This document shows positions 7,304-12,741 of a stretch of 12,741 bases of DNA, in pieces. A model generated the notes under the pieces. That model was not told the DNA's origin and ran no database searches. It saw only the letters and a list, made by a program, of their open reading frames with translations. The first letter of the stretch is position 1; each line of letters opens with the position of its first letter. The translations under genes were made by a program, and so were the position numbers. The DNA comes from an uncultured Pseudomonadota bacterium (GTDB lineage Bacteria > Pseudomonadota > Gammaproteobacteria > Methylococcales > Methylomonadaceae): positions 1 through 12,741 of the forward strand of contig CAIUWU010000200.1 of the NCBI GenBank assembly GCA_903902945.1, written 5' to 3'.

Positions 7304-9018
7304 CCCGGATTCGTTTTGCCGCCAGATCTGAATTCCATTAGCTCTTCTGCCGTCAAAACTTCACCCCGACTCAGCTTTTCAATCAAATACGACATTCGCG
7401 CTTCACCCATCTGTCTGAGCAATTGCCGCAACGCGCCCTGAAACTCGGCTTCAGCATCCAGCTCGATCAACCCCAGATCCAGATTCACCAAAGCGTTGAC
7501 AGCCTTTTCGTACTCAGACCCCCTGAAAAACTCAATCAGAACTGCGCTATTTTCCGGCTTTTGCTCAGCAATTACCGCCAGAACATTCTGCAGAAAATCG
7601 AATCCCGGCAAATGATTGTCAGACACACCTCGCAACTGTTGTTCCGCCCACAGCGCAAACCGCGGATATTGCAACAATAACGCCAGTACTTTTCGCATTA
7701 GCGGAGAGCCTTTACCAGATGGGGCTCTTGGCGGTTTTTTAAACACCCGCTCGACAGATTTATCTCTCAGCCCGGCACCGGTTAACTCCCGCAACCGCGA
7801 AAACATCATTTCCCTGAAAAAGCCGGGGGGCATTTTTTCGATTTGTGGCTTGGCATCAGCCAGCAGCTTGGCCCGCCCTTCAACGCTGGCCAGATTTTGC
7901 GCCGCACCCAAATGCTCAAAAAAGTAATCCGATAACATTAAAGCTTGATTAATCTGCCGCTCAAACCCATCCAACCCCTCCTGTCGCAACAAACTGTCAG
8001 GATCATGACCTTGTGGCAACAGCATGATTCTGATCTGCCGACCATCCCGCAAACAGGGCAGTGCCGCGTCGACCGCTTTCCATGCTGCCTGCCGACCAGC
8101 ATTGTCACCATCAAAACAAAACACCAGCTCGGAAGTAAACCGAAACAACATCTCCATATGCGTCTTCGATGTTGCCGTTCCTAGCGCCGCAACGGCATGA
8201 GTCACGCCAAACTGCGCCAGGGCAATCACATCCATATATCCTTCAACCACCAATATTCGCGACGGTTTGGCATTTGCCGCCAATAATTCCGACAATCCAT
8301 AAACCTCTTTACCTTTGGAGAATACGGCGGTCTCAGGCGAATTAAGATATTTAGGCAAAGAATCATCCAGCACCCGCCCACCAAAGCCGATCACCCGATG
8401 TCGCTTGTCGCGAATCGGAAACATCAGCCGGTCACGAAACCGGTCATAAACCTTGCCATCATCTTTGACCACCACCAGCCCGGCATCAAGCAAAGCCTGA
8501 CGATCAAAGCGCGACAGCACAGCATCCCACTGCGCCGACGCATAACCCAGATTAAACTGACCCGCGATCCGCCCGCTTACCCCCCTATTTTTCAGATAAG
8601 CAACCGCTTTTTGCCCCTGCTCGCCACGCAACTGCTCAGCATAAAAAGCAGCTACCGCCTCGAGCACCTTGTAAACAGCCGCATTATCGGCCTTGACGAC
8701 ATCAGTGCTCTCGGCATTTTCCCGGGGAACCTCAACCCCGACAAACGCAGCCAGATCCTCAACGGCTTCGACAAAACCCAGATGAGCATAGTCAATTAAA
8801 AAACTGATGGCATTGCCACCCACCCCACAGCCAAAGCAATGGTAAGTCTGACGACTGCGGTTTACCGAGAAACTGGGAGTTTTTTCATTGTGAAAAGGAC
8901 ATCGGGCAACATAGTTATTACCCGATTTCTTTAAAGGAACGCGCGAATCGATAAGATCAACAATATCGACCCGCAACAAGAGATCATCTATAAACTGTCG
9001 AGGAATCCTACCCGACAT
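7300..9018 (-). CDS. dnaG: DNA primase DnaG
   Basis: Synthesises the RNA primers for leading and lagging strands, acting with the replicative helicase DnaB. 572 residues (E. coli 581). The N-terminal CHC2 zinc finger has Cys40, His43, Cys61 and Cys64, at exactly the E. coli positions when the ATG at 9016-9018 (MSGRIPRQFI) is taken as start. A TTG at 9022-9024 would add only two residues and is not preferred. The catalytic TOPRIM core follows, with VVEGYMDVIALAQFGV and FCFDGDNAGRQAAW. The C-terminal part (about 430-572) is less conserved, as expected for the helicase-binding domain. It starts 12 bases after yqeY without a clear Shine-Dalgarno sequence, suggesting translational coupling and low expression. 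It is followed by the rpoD promoter. Confidence 0.98.
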   Translation of the reverse strand: MSGRIPRQFIDDLLLRVDIVDLIDSRVPLKKSGNNYVARCPFHNEKTPSFSVNRSRQTYHCFGCGVGGNAISFLIDYAHLGFVEAVEDLAAFVGVEVPRENAESTDVVKADNAAVYKVLEAVAAFYAEQLRGEQGQKAVAYLKNRGVSGRIAGQFNLGYASAQWDAVLSRFDRQALLDAGLVVVKDDGKVYDRFRDRLMFPIRDKRHRVIGFGGRVLDDSLPKYLNSPETAVFSKGKEVYGLSELLAANAKPSRILVVEGYMDVIALAQFGVTHAVAALGTATSKTHMEMLFRFTSELVFCFDGDNAGRQAAWKAVDAALPCLRDGRQIRIMLLPQGHDPDSLLRQEGLDGFERQINQALMLSDYFFEHLGAAQNLASVEGRAKLLADAKPQIEKMPPGFFREMMFSRLRELTGAGLRDKSVERVFKKPPRAPSGKGSPLMRKVLALLLQYPRFALWAEQQLRGVSDNHLPGFDFLQNVLAVIAEQKPENSAVLIEFFRGSEYEKAVNALVNLDLGLIELDAEAEFQGALRQLLRQMGEARMSYLIEKLSRGEVLTAEELMEFRSGGKTNPG

Positions 9019-9030
9019 AAGCAAGCTAAA

Positions 9031-9480
9031 TTAGCCAGCAAATCCAGCCTTGATTCGCCCGCTGACCACAGCCATATCGGCCCGGCCTTGCATTTGCGGC
9101 TTCAGCACCGCCATGACTGCGCCCATATCTTTGATTGAGCTGGCGCCGGTTTCGGCAATTGCCTGCGCCACCATGGCATCAATCTCTGCTTCAGTCAGCG
9201 GCTGAGGCAGAAAGTCCTGAATCACCAGAACCTCAGCCTCTTCGATTGCAGCAAGATCATCGCGACCAGCATCATTGAACTGCTTAATGGATTCGCGACG
9301 CTGCTTGAGCATTTTATCAAGCACCAGAATGATTCTGTCATCAGACAGCTCGATGCGCTCATCGACTTCAACCTGTTTGATGGCAGCCAATATCATCCGA
9401 ATGACGCCCAAACGGCTTTTGTCACCGCTCTTCATCGAAGCCTTCATATCATCCGTGATACGTTGCTTTAAAACACTCAT
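9031..9480 (-). CDS. yqeY: YqeY family protein (GatB/YqeY domain)
   Basis: A small cytosolic protein of 149 residues related to the C-terminal tail domain of the amidotransferase subunit GatB; helical, ending in an RADMAVVSGRIKAG motif typical of the family. N-terminal features are LKQRITDDMKASMKSGDK and RLGVIRMILAAIKQVEVD, which also match the family. The biochemical role is not established; a tRNA-related role is suggested by the GatB similarity. It lies between rpsU and dnaG, 10 bases after rpsU, with AAGG overlapping the rpsU stop as its ribosome binding site. This place in the macromolecular synthesis operon is common outside the enteric bacteria. No internal terminator is visible on either side. 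Confidence 0.95.
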   Translation of the reverse strand: MSVLKQRITDDMKASMKSGDKSRLGVIRMILAAIKQVEVDERIELSDDRIILVLDKMLKQRRESIKQFNDAGRDDLAAIEEAEVLVIQDFLPQPLTEAEIDAMVAQAIAETGASSIKDMGAVMAVLKPQMQGRADMAVVSGRIKAGFAG

Positions 9481-9490
9481 TTACGACGCC

Positions 9491-9724
9491 TTATATTTGT
9501 GGACGACCGCGACGCAGGTTTTTCAATGCATAACGCTCACGCGCCAGTTTTTTCAGATGACGTTTAACCGCCGCAGCACCTTTGCGTTTACGCTCAGTAG
9601 TTGGTTTTTCATAAAATTCACGACGGCGAACTTCAGCCAACACACCGGCTTTTTCACAAGCACGTTTAAAACGACGAATAGCAACGTCAAAATGTTCGTT
9701 CTCTTTAACTTTAACTGATGGCAT
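9491..9724 (-). CDS. rpsU: 30S ribosomal protein S21
   Basis: A small basic protein of the 30S subunit that helps the mRNA contact the 16S 3' end during initiation. 77 residues from the ATG at 9722-9724: MPSVKVKENEHFDVAIRRFK matches the family start, and RREFYEKPTTERKRK is the signature. A TTG two codons upstream is possible but not favoured: AGG nine bases before the ATG fits the ATG. The C-terminus is about six residues longer than E. coli S21 (71), ending RYALKNLRRGRPQI in place of NARRTRLY. It is the first gene of the operon with yqeY, dnaG and rpoD, driven by a promoter at 9796-9822. Confidence 0.98.
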   Translation of the reverse strand: MPSVKVKENEHFDVAIRRFKRACEKAGVLAEVRRREFYEKPTTERKRKGAAAVKRHLKKLARERYALKNLRRGRPQI

Positions 9725-9795
9725 TATCAATAACCTGACTTAAATGATAGTATTTTATTAAACCAGCGACTTACAAAGCCCGCTGAAAACGCTCG

Positions 9796-9822
9796 ATTAT
9801 ACCCGCAAAATAAATTTTTCAA
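9796..9822 (-). promoter_or_regulatory. Promoter of rpsU-yqeY-dnaG-rpoD
   Basis: On the minus strand a perfect TATAAT (9801-9796) is preceded by an AT-rich stretch with TTGAAA (9822-9817; five of six matches, but a short 15-base spacer) or, at 16-17 bases, poorer hexamers. The predicted start near 9788 leaves a leader of about 64 bases before rpsU. The -35 lies only eight bases from the tsaD start codon on the other strand. I see no LexA box of the kind that sits before rpsU in E. coli. Confidence 0.62.
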
Positions 9823-9829
9823 AAACTTA

Positions 9830-10840
9830 ATGTACGTTTTAGGCATAGAAACCTCTTGTGATGAGACAGCCGTCGCTATTTATCACGCTCAAAAAGGCTT
9901 ATTGAGCCACGTTTTGTATAGTCAGGCTGATACTCACAGCGAGTACGGCGGAGTGGTTCCGGAGATCGCTTCCCGCGACCACATTCGCAAGCTGACGCCG
10001 CTGATCAAACAATGCTTATCTGACAGCGGACTGTCATCAAACACACTCGATGGCATCGCCTACACGGCAGGCCCAGGACTGATGGGCGCCCTGCTGGTCG
10101 GCGCCGCGACCGCCCGCAGTCTGGCCTGGACCTGGCAGATACCCGCCATTGCAGTTCATCACATGGAAGGCCATTTGCTGGCACCGATGCTGGAAGCCAC
10201 CCCGCCTGAGTTTCCGTTTGTCGCCCTGCTGATTTCCGGCGGGCATTCACTGCTGATAGAAGTCAATGGCATTGGCCAATACAAACTGCTAGGAGAATCG
10301 CTCGACGATGCGGCCGGGGAAGCCTTCGATAAAACCGCCAAAATGCTGGAACTGGGTTATCCCGGCGGCCCCCGGCTGGCAAAACTGGCGGAATCAGGCC
10401 AGCCACGCTTCAACTTCCCTCGCCCGATGACCGATCGGCCGGGGCTGGATTTCAGTTTTAGCGGCCTGAAGACGTTTACCCTGAACACCCTGCAAAACAG
10501 CGAAAAGACCGAACAAGACAAAGCCGACATAGCCTATGCCTTTCAGCAAGCCATGGCAGAAACGCTGGCGATTAAATGTAAACGCGCACTGCAACTGACC
10601 GGATTGAAAACCCTGGTAATTGCTGGCGGCGTCAGCGCCAATCTGGCGATTCGCGAGAGCCTGATTAGCATGACGCAGCAACTCGGCGCTCAGGCTTATT
10701 TCCCGCGCCACGAATTCTGCACCGATAACGCCGCGATGATTGCCTACGCCGGCTGCCAACGACTGTCAGCGGGGCAGACGCAAGATCTGGAAATTTTTGC
10801 CCGCCCGCGCTGGCCGATCAATCAACTGTTGAGCCTTTAA
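9830..10840 (+). CDS. tsaD: tRNA N6-threonylcarbamoyladenosine synthase subunit TsaD
   Basis: Transfers the threonylcarbamoyl group to A37 of ANN-decoding tRNAs, with TsaB and TsaE, in the cytosol (Kae1/YgjD/Gcp family, once misnamed a glycoprotease). 336 residues, usual length. Signatures: VLGIETSCDET at the N-terminus, metal ligands His111 and His115 in HHMEGHL, ISGGHSLL, the nucleotide-binding DDAAGEAFDKTAKML, GLDFSFSGLKT, AGGVSANLA and Asp299 in FCTDNAAMIAYAG. The start ATG matches E. coli MRVLGIETSCDET in position but has no Shine-Dalgarno sequence, only an A-rich stretch before it. It is divergent from rpsU, an old association between tRNA modification and ribosome genes. Its stop directly abuts the plsY stop. 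The CAU tRNA in this window decodes an ANN codon and would be a substrate. Confidence 0.98.
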   Translation: MYVLGIETSCDETAVAIYHAQKGLLSHVLYSQADTHSEYGGVVPEIASRDHIRKLTPLIKQCLSDSGLSSNTLDGIAYTAGPGLMGALLVGAATARSLAWTWQIPAIAVHHMEGHLLAPMLEATPPEFPFVALLISGGHSLLIEVNGIGQYKLLGESLDDAAGEAFDKTAKMLELGYPGGPRLAKLAESGQPRFNFPRPMTDRPGLDFSFSGLKTFTLNTLQNSEKTEQDKADIAYAFQQAMAETLAIKCKRALQLTGLKTLVIAGGVSANLAIRESLISMTQQLGAQAYFPRHEFCTDNAAMIAYAGCQRLSAGQTQDLEIFARPRWPINQLLSL

Positions 10841-11413
10841 TCAGGATTCTTTACCGGCCAGCAAACGCTGAATATTGCTGCGATGACGCCACAGCAAAAT
10901 CACGGAAATCAGGACAAAAGTCACAACCAAATACAGATCGCCGACAATAAACCACACATAAACCGGGGTCAGCAGCGCAGCCACCAAAGCGGCCAGCGAA
11001 GATATTTTGCCGATTTTATAAACCAGCAACCAAGTACCCGATACCACCAACCCCAGCAACCAGGTAACCCCTAAGGTCACCCCAAACGAAGTGGCAACGC
11101 CTTTGCCACCCTTAAAACCGAAAAAGACCGGATACAAATGCCCCATAAAGGCGGCAAACACAACCGCTGACAAAATCAGACTATCAACAGCCGCCGCTTT
11201 GGCCAGCAACACCGGGATCAAACCCTTTAGCGCATCACCCGCCAGCGTGATCGCCGCGGCTTTTTTACCACCGATACGCATCACATTGGTCGCCCCCGGA
11301 TTCCCTGAGCCATTCTCTCTGGGATCAGCCAAGCCCATCATTTTACAAACAATAATGGCACTCGAAACCGAACCTGTTAAATACGCAAAAGGCACAAACA
11401 ACCATTCCAACAT
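10841..11413 (-). CDS. plsY: Glycerol-3-phosphate acyltransferase PlsY
   Basis: Inner-membrane enzyme that acylates glycerol 3-phosphate from acyl phosphate, the first step of phospholipid synthesis, working with PlsX. 190 residues with about seven hydrophobic helices. The three family motifs are visible: the early YLTGSVSSA, GSGNPGATN at 35-43 and GHLYPVFFGFKGGKGVAT at 91-108. AGAGGA lies six bases before the ATG at 11411-11413, a good ribosome binding site. It is divergent from folB (82-base gap) and convergent with tsaD with no spacer. The gene order plsY next to folB and tsaD recurs in gammaproteobacteria and carries no obvious functional link. Confidence 0.98.
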   Translation of the reverse strand: MLEWLFVPFAYLTGSVSSAIIVCKMMGLADPRENGSGNPGATNVMRIGGKKAAAITLAGDALKGLIPVLLAKAAAVDSLILSAVVFAAFMGHLYPVFFGFKGGKGVATSFGVTLGVTWLLGLVVSGTWLLVYKIGKISSLAALVAALLTPVYVWFIVGDLYLVVTFVLISVILLWRHRSNIQRLLAGKES

Positions 11414-11434
11414 TCAATCCTCTCTCATCAAAAC

Positions 11435-11481
11435 TTGTCTAGGCGGGGCGTTTACTTGATACTGACGCACCAAAATATAAT
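11435..11481 (+). promoter_or_regulatory. Candidate folB-folK promoter region
   Basis: Two alternatives overlap. TTGTCT (11435-11440), 17 bases, GATACT (11458-11463) has four of six matches at each box and gives a start near 11471 with the folB ribosome site intact. A perfect TATAAT at 11476-11481 stands out, but its start near 11488 would cut into the GGAAAG ribosome site at 11485-11490, and TTGATA lies only 14 bases before it. The plsY promoter must also lie within this gap, on the other strand, where I see no good match. Confidence 0.3.
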
Positions 11482-11495
11482 AACCGGAAAGCACA

Positions 11496-11849
11496 ATGGA
11501 CATTATCTTTTTAGGCGGCCTTGAAGCAGAAACCGTAATCGGTATCTACGACTGGGAACGCACTATCAGACAAAAAATCTTTATCGACCTGGAAATGGCT
11601 TACGACATAAAAAAAGCCGCCGCCACCGACGACATCGCTTACACACTGGATTACAAAACGGTCTCCGACCGGGTGGTGAGTTTTGTTGAAAACAGCGAAT
11701 TTCTGCTGGTCGAAACTTTGATTGAAAAAATCGCCGAACTATTACTGAACGAATTTGAAATTCCTTGGGTCAAAATCACTCTTAATAAAAAAGGCGCGAT
11801 CAGCAAAGCCCGGGATGTCGGCATCATCATCGAACGGGGGCAAAAGTAA
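11496..11849 (+). CDS. folB: Dihydroneopterin aldolase
   Basis: Cytosolic enzyme of folate synthesis that converts 7,8-dihydroneopterin to 6-hydroxymethyl-7,8-dihydropterin and glycolaldehyde; forms ring-shaped oligomers. 117 residues, normal length, closely similar to E. coli FolB. Visible: MDIIFLGGLEAETVIGIYDWE with the conserved Glu21, LDYKTVSDRVV, LVETLIEKIAELLL and the catalytic Lys98 in ITLNKKGA, ending VGIIIERG. GGAAAG lies five bases before the ATG. The next gene, folK, starts two bases after the stop and performs the next step, so the pair is an operon. Confidence 0.98.
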   Translation: MDIIFLGGLEAETVIGIYDWERTIRQKIFIDLEMAYDIKKAAATDDIAYTLDYKTVSDRVVSFVENSEFLLVETLIEKIAELLLNEFEIPWVKITLNKKGAISKARDVGIIIERGQK

Positions 11850-11851
11850 TC

Positions 11852-12352
11852 ATGCCCAGAGGCTATATCAGTATCGGCAGCAATATCGATAAAGAGGCGC
11901 ACATTCCCTGCTGCCTGAACACACTGAACCGCCTGTTTGGTCCGCTGACAGTTTCCAGTATTTACGAAAGTGAAGCTGTCGGCTTTATCGGCAACAGTTT
12001 TCACAATCTGGTGGTTGGCTTCGACTCACTACTGGATGCCCGAACGGTTGCCAACATCTTGCGTCAGATCGAACTGGAACACGGCCGCAGCCGCCAGTCG
12101 CAAAAATTTTCATCCAGAACGCTGGATCTGGATCTGATTTTGTACGGTGAACAGATTATTGACGACAACGGCTTACAAATTCCCCGCCAGGAAATCGAAG
12201 AATACGCCTTTGTGCTGGAACCGTTAGCAGAAATCGCCGCAGATCAACGCCACCCGGTCAGTGGCCACAGTTACCAGGACTTATGGCAGAAAATCGATAA
12301 AGACGGGCTTAAGCAACACAAAGTTTTTCCCGACTGGTTATCAGATAAATAA
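11852..12352 (+). CDS. folK: 2-amino-4-hydroxy-6-hydroxymethyldihydropteridine diphosphokinase
   Basis: Transfers pyrophosphate from ATP to 6-hydroxymethyldihydropterin, the product of FolB, preparing it for FolP (dihydropteroate synthase). 166 residues. Signatures: YISIGSNID at the N-terminus, YESEAVGF and the magnesium-binding SSRTLDLDLILYG with Asp92 and Asp94; PRQEIEEYAFVLEPLAEI near the C-terminus corresponds to the family's PH...R.FVL.PL.EI pattern, with Gln-Glu in place of the usual His-rich start. A GGGGG run 11 bases before the ATG may act as a ribosome site, and coupling with folB is likely. Its last 12 bases overlap the end of the convergent short-chain dehydrogenase gene. Confidence 0.97.
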   Translation: MPRGYISIGSNIDKEAHIPCCLNTLNRLFGPLTVSSIYESEAVGFIGNSFHNLVVGFDSLLDARTVANILRQIELEHGRSRQSQKFSSRTLDLDLILYGEQIIDDNGLQIPRQEIEEYAFVLEPLAEIAADQRHPVSGHSYQDLWQKIDKDGLKQHKVFPDWLSDK

Positions 12353-12741
12353 ACTGCGCCCGCCGTCGACCGTCAATGTCTGGCCAGTGGTGTAGACGGC
12401 TTCCTGCAACAAATAACCGACCGCCCGAGCAATATCCTCGGCTTCCCCGCAACGCTGCAGAGCAATCCGCTCCAACAACTCGGCTTTTGCCGCCTCTGAA
12501 CTGCCGGTTTCCGGCCACAAGATCGCACCGGGAGCAACGGCATTGACCCGGACAATCGGAGCCAACTCGCGAGCCAGCGCCTGAGTCATCGCCTGCAATG
12601 CCGCCTTGGAAACACTATAAACCGGGTAACCCCGTAAAGGTCTTTGCGCGTAAATATCGACAATATTGACCACACTGCCCTGGGCCGCCGTCAAAGCGGG
12701 CAATAACAACTGGGTCAGGAAAAACGGCGCTTTCAGATTAC
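12341..12741 (-). CDS. Pteridine-reductase-like short-chain dehydrogenase, C-terminal part
   Basis: Partial: the frame runs off the right edge, with 132 residues visible. It is a short-chain dehydrogenase/reductase: NLKAPFFLTQ, then SVVNIVDIYAQRPLRGYPVYSVSK with the catalytic Tyr-x-x-x-Lys, RVNAVAPGAILWP and the C-terminal GQTLTVDGG. The NIVDIYAQRPLRGYPVY and APGAILWP forms are those of bacterial pteridine reductases (FolM/PTR1-like), which reduce dihydropteridines and dihydrofolate with NADPH. Its place beside folB-folK supports that role, though it is on the opposite strand. The cofactor-binding TGxxxxxG motif is outside the window. Other reductases of this superfamily, such as FabG-like enzymes, are the main alternative. 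Confidence 0.82.
   Translation of the reverse strand, partial: NLKAPFFLTQLLLPALTAAQGSVVNIVDIYAQRPLRGYPVYSVSKAALQAMTQALARELAPIVRVNAVAPGAILWPETGSSEAAKAELLERIALQRCGEAEDIARAVGYLLQEAVYTTGQTLTVDGGRSLFI

Noticed and set aside
8398..8799. Plus-strand open frame of 133 codons opposite dnaG
   Set aside because: Antisense to the conserved primase core, with no ribosome site or family resemblance.
9725..9829. LexA box before rpsU, as in E. coli
   Set aside because: No CTG-N10-CAG pattern is present in the gap.
1..12741. Mobile element, phage, CRISPR, toxin-antitoxin or defence system
   Set aside because: Every long coding region belongs to a known housekeeping or transport family; no direct repeats, transposase, integrase or repeat-spacer pattern was seen.

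Overview
The window looks like chromosomal core DNA of a gammaproteobacterium with roughly balanced base composition. The protein sequences resemble gammaproteobacterial homologues throughout, and the order rpsU - dnaG - rpoD - CAU-anticodon tRNA, with tsaD divergent and plsY/folB close by, follows the arrangement I recall from Escherichia coli (tsaD, rpsU, dnaG, rpoD, mug, ileX) and Pseudomonas. A DAB-type inorganic carbon pump and an S-adenosylhomocysteine hydrolase suggest an autotroph or a one-carbon user. A Methylococcales-like methanotroph would fit, but that is inference and not proven by this window.

Layout. (1) Positions 2-2709, plus strand: the 3' part of a dabA-like gene overlapping a dabB-like gene by ATGA, together a putative proton-driven bicarbonate/CO2 accumulation complex. 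A bidirectional terminator follows at 2724-2745. (2) Positions 2767-9724, minus strand: read in transcription order, this is rpsU, yqeY, dnaG, rpoD, a CAU-anticodon tRNA (probably tRNA-Ile2), a strong intrinsic terminator, metK and ahcY. The first four are the macromolecular synthesis operon (translation, replication priming, transcription initiation). The last two make and recycle S-adenosylmethionine. A consensus-like promoter lies in front of rpsU and another between dnaG and rpoD; the second carries a perfect inverted repeat over its -35 box. (3) Positions 9830-10840, plus strand: tsaD, divergent from rpsU. (4) Positions 10841-11413, minus strand: plsY, stop to stop with tsaD. (5) Positions 11496-12352, plus strand: folB-folK, two steps of folate synthesis. 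(6) Positions 12341-12741, minus strand: the C-terminal part of a pteridine-reductase-like short-chain dehydrogenase, convergent with and overlapping folK.

There is no gene-free stretch over 300 bases. The longest gaps are 9725-9829, 11414-11495 and 7227-7299, and all appear to be promoter regions. I see no insertion sequences, phage genes, CRISPR arrays, riboswitches or clear signs of transfer, and I do not find an undescribed multi-gene system. The points most worth a second look are the terminator squeezed between the tRNA and metK, the dyad over the rpoD promoter, and the altered channel residues in the DabB-like protein.
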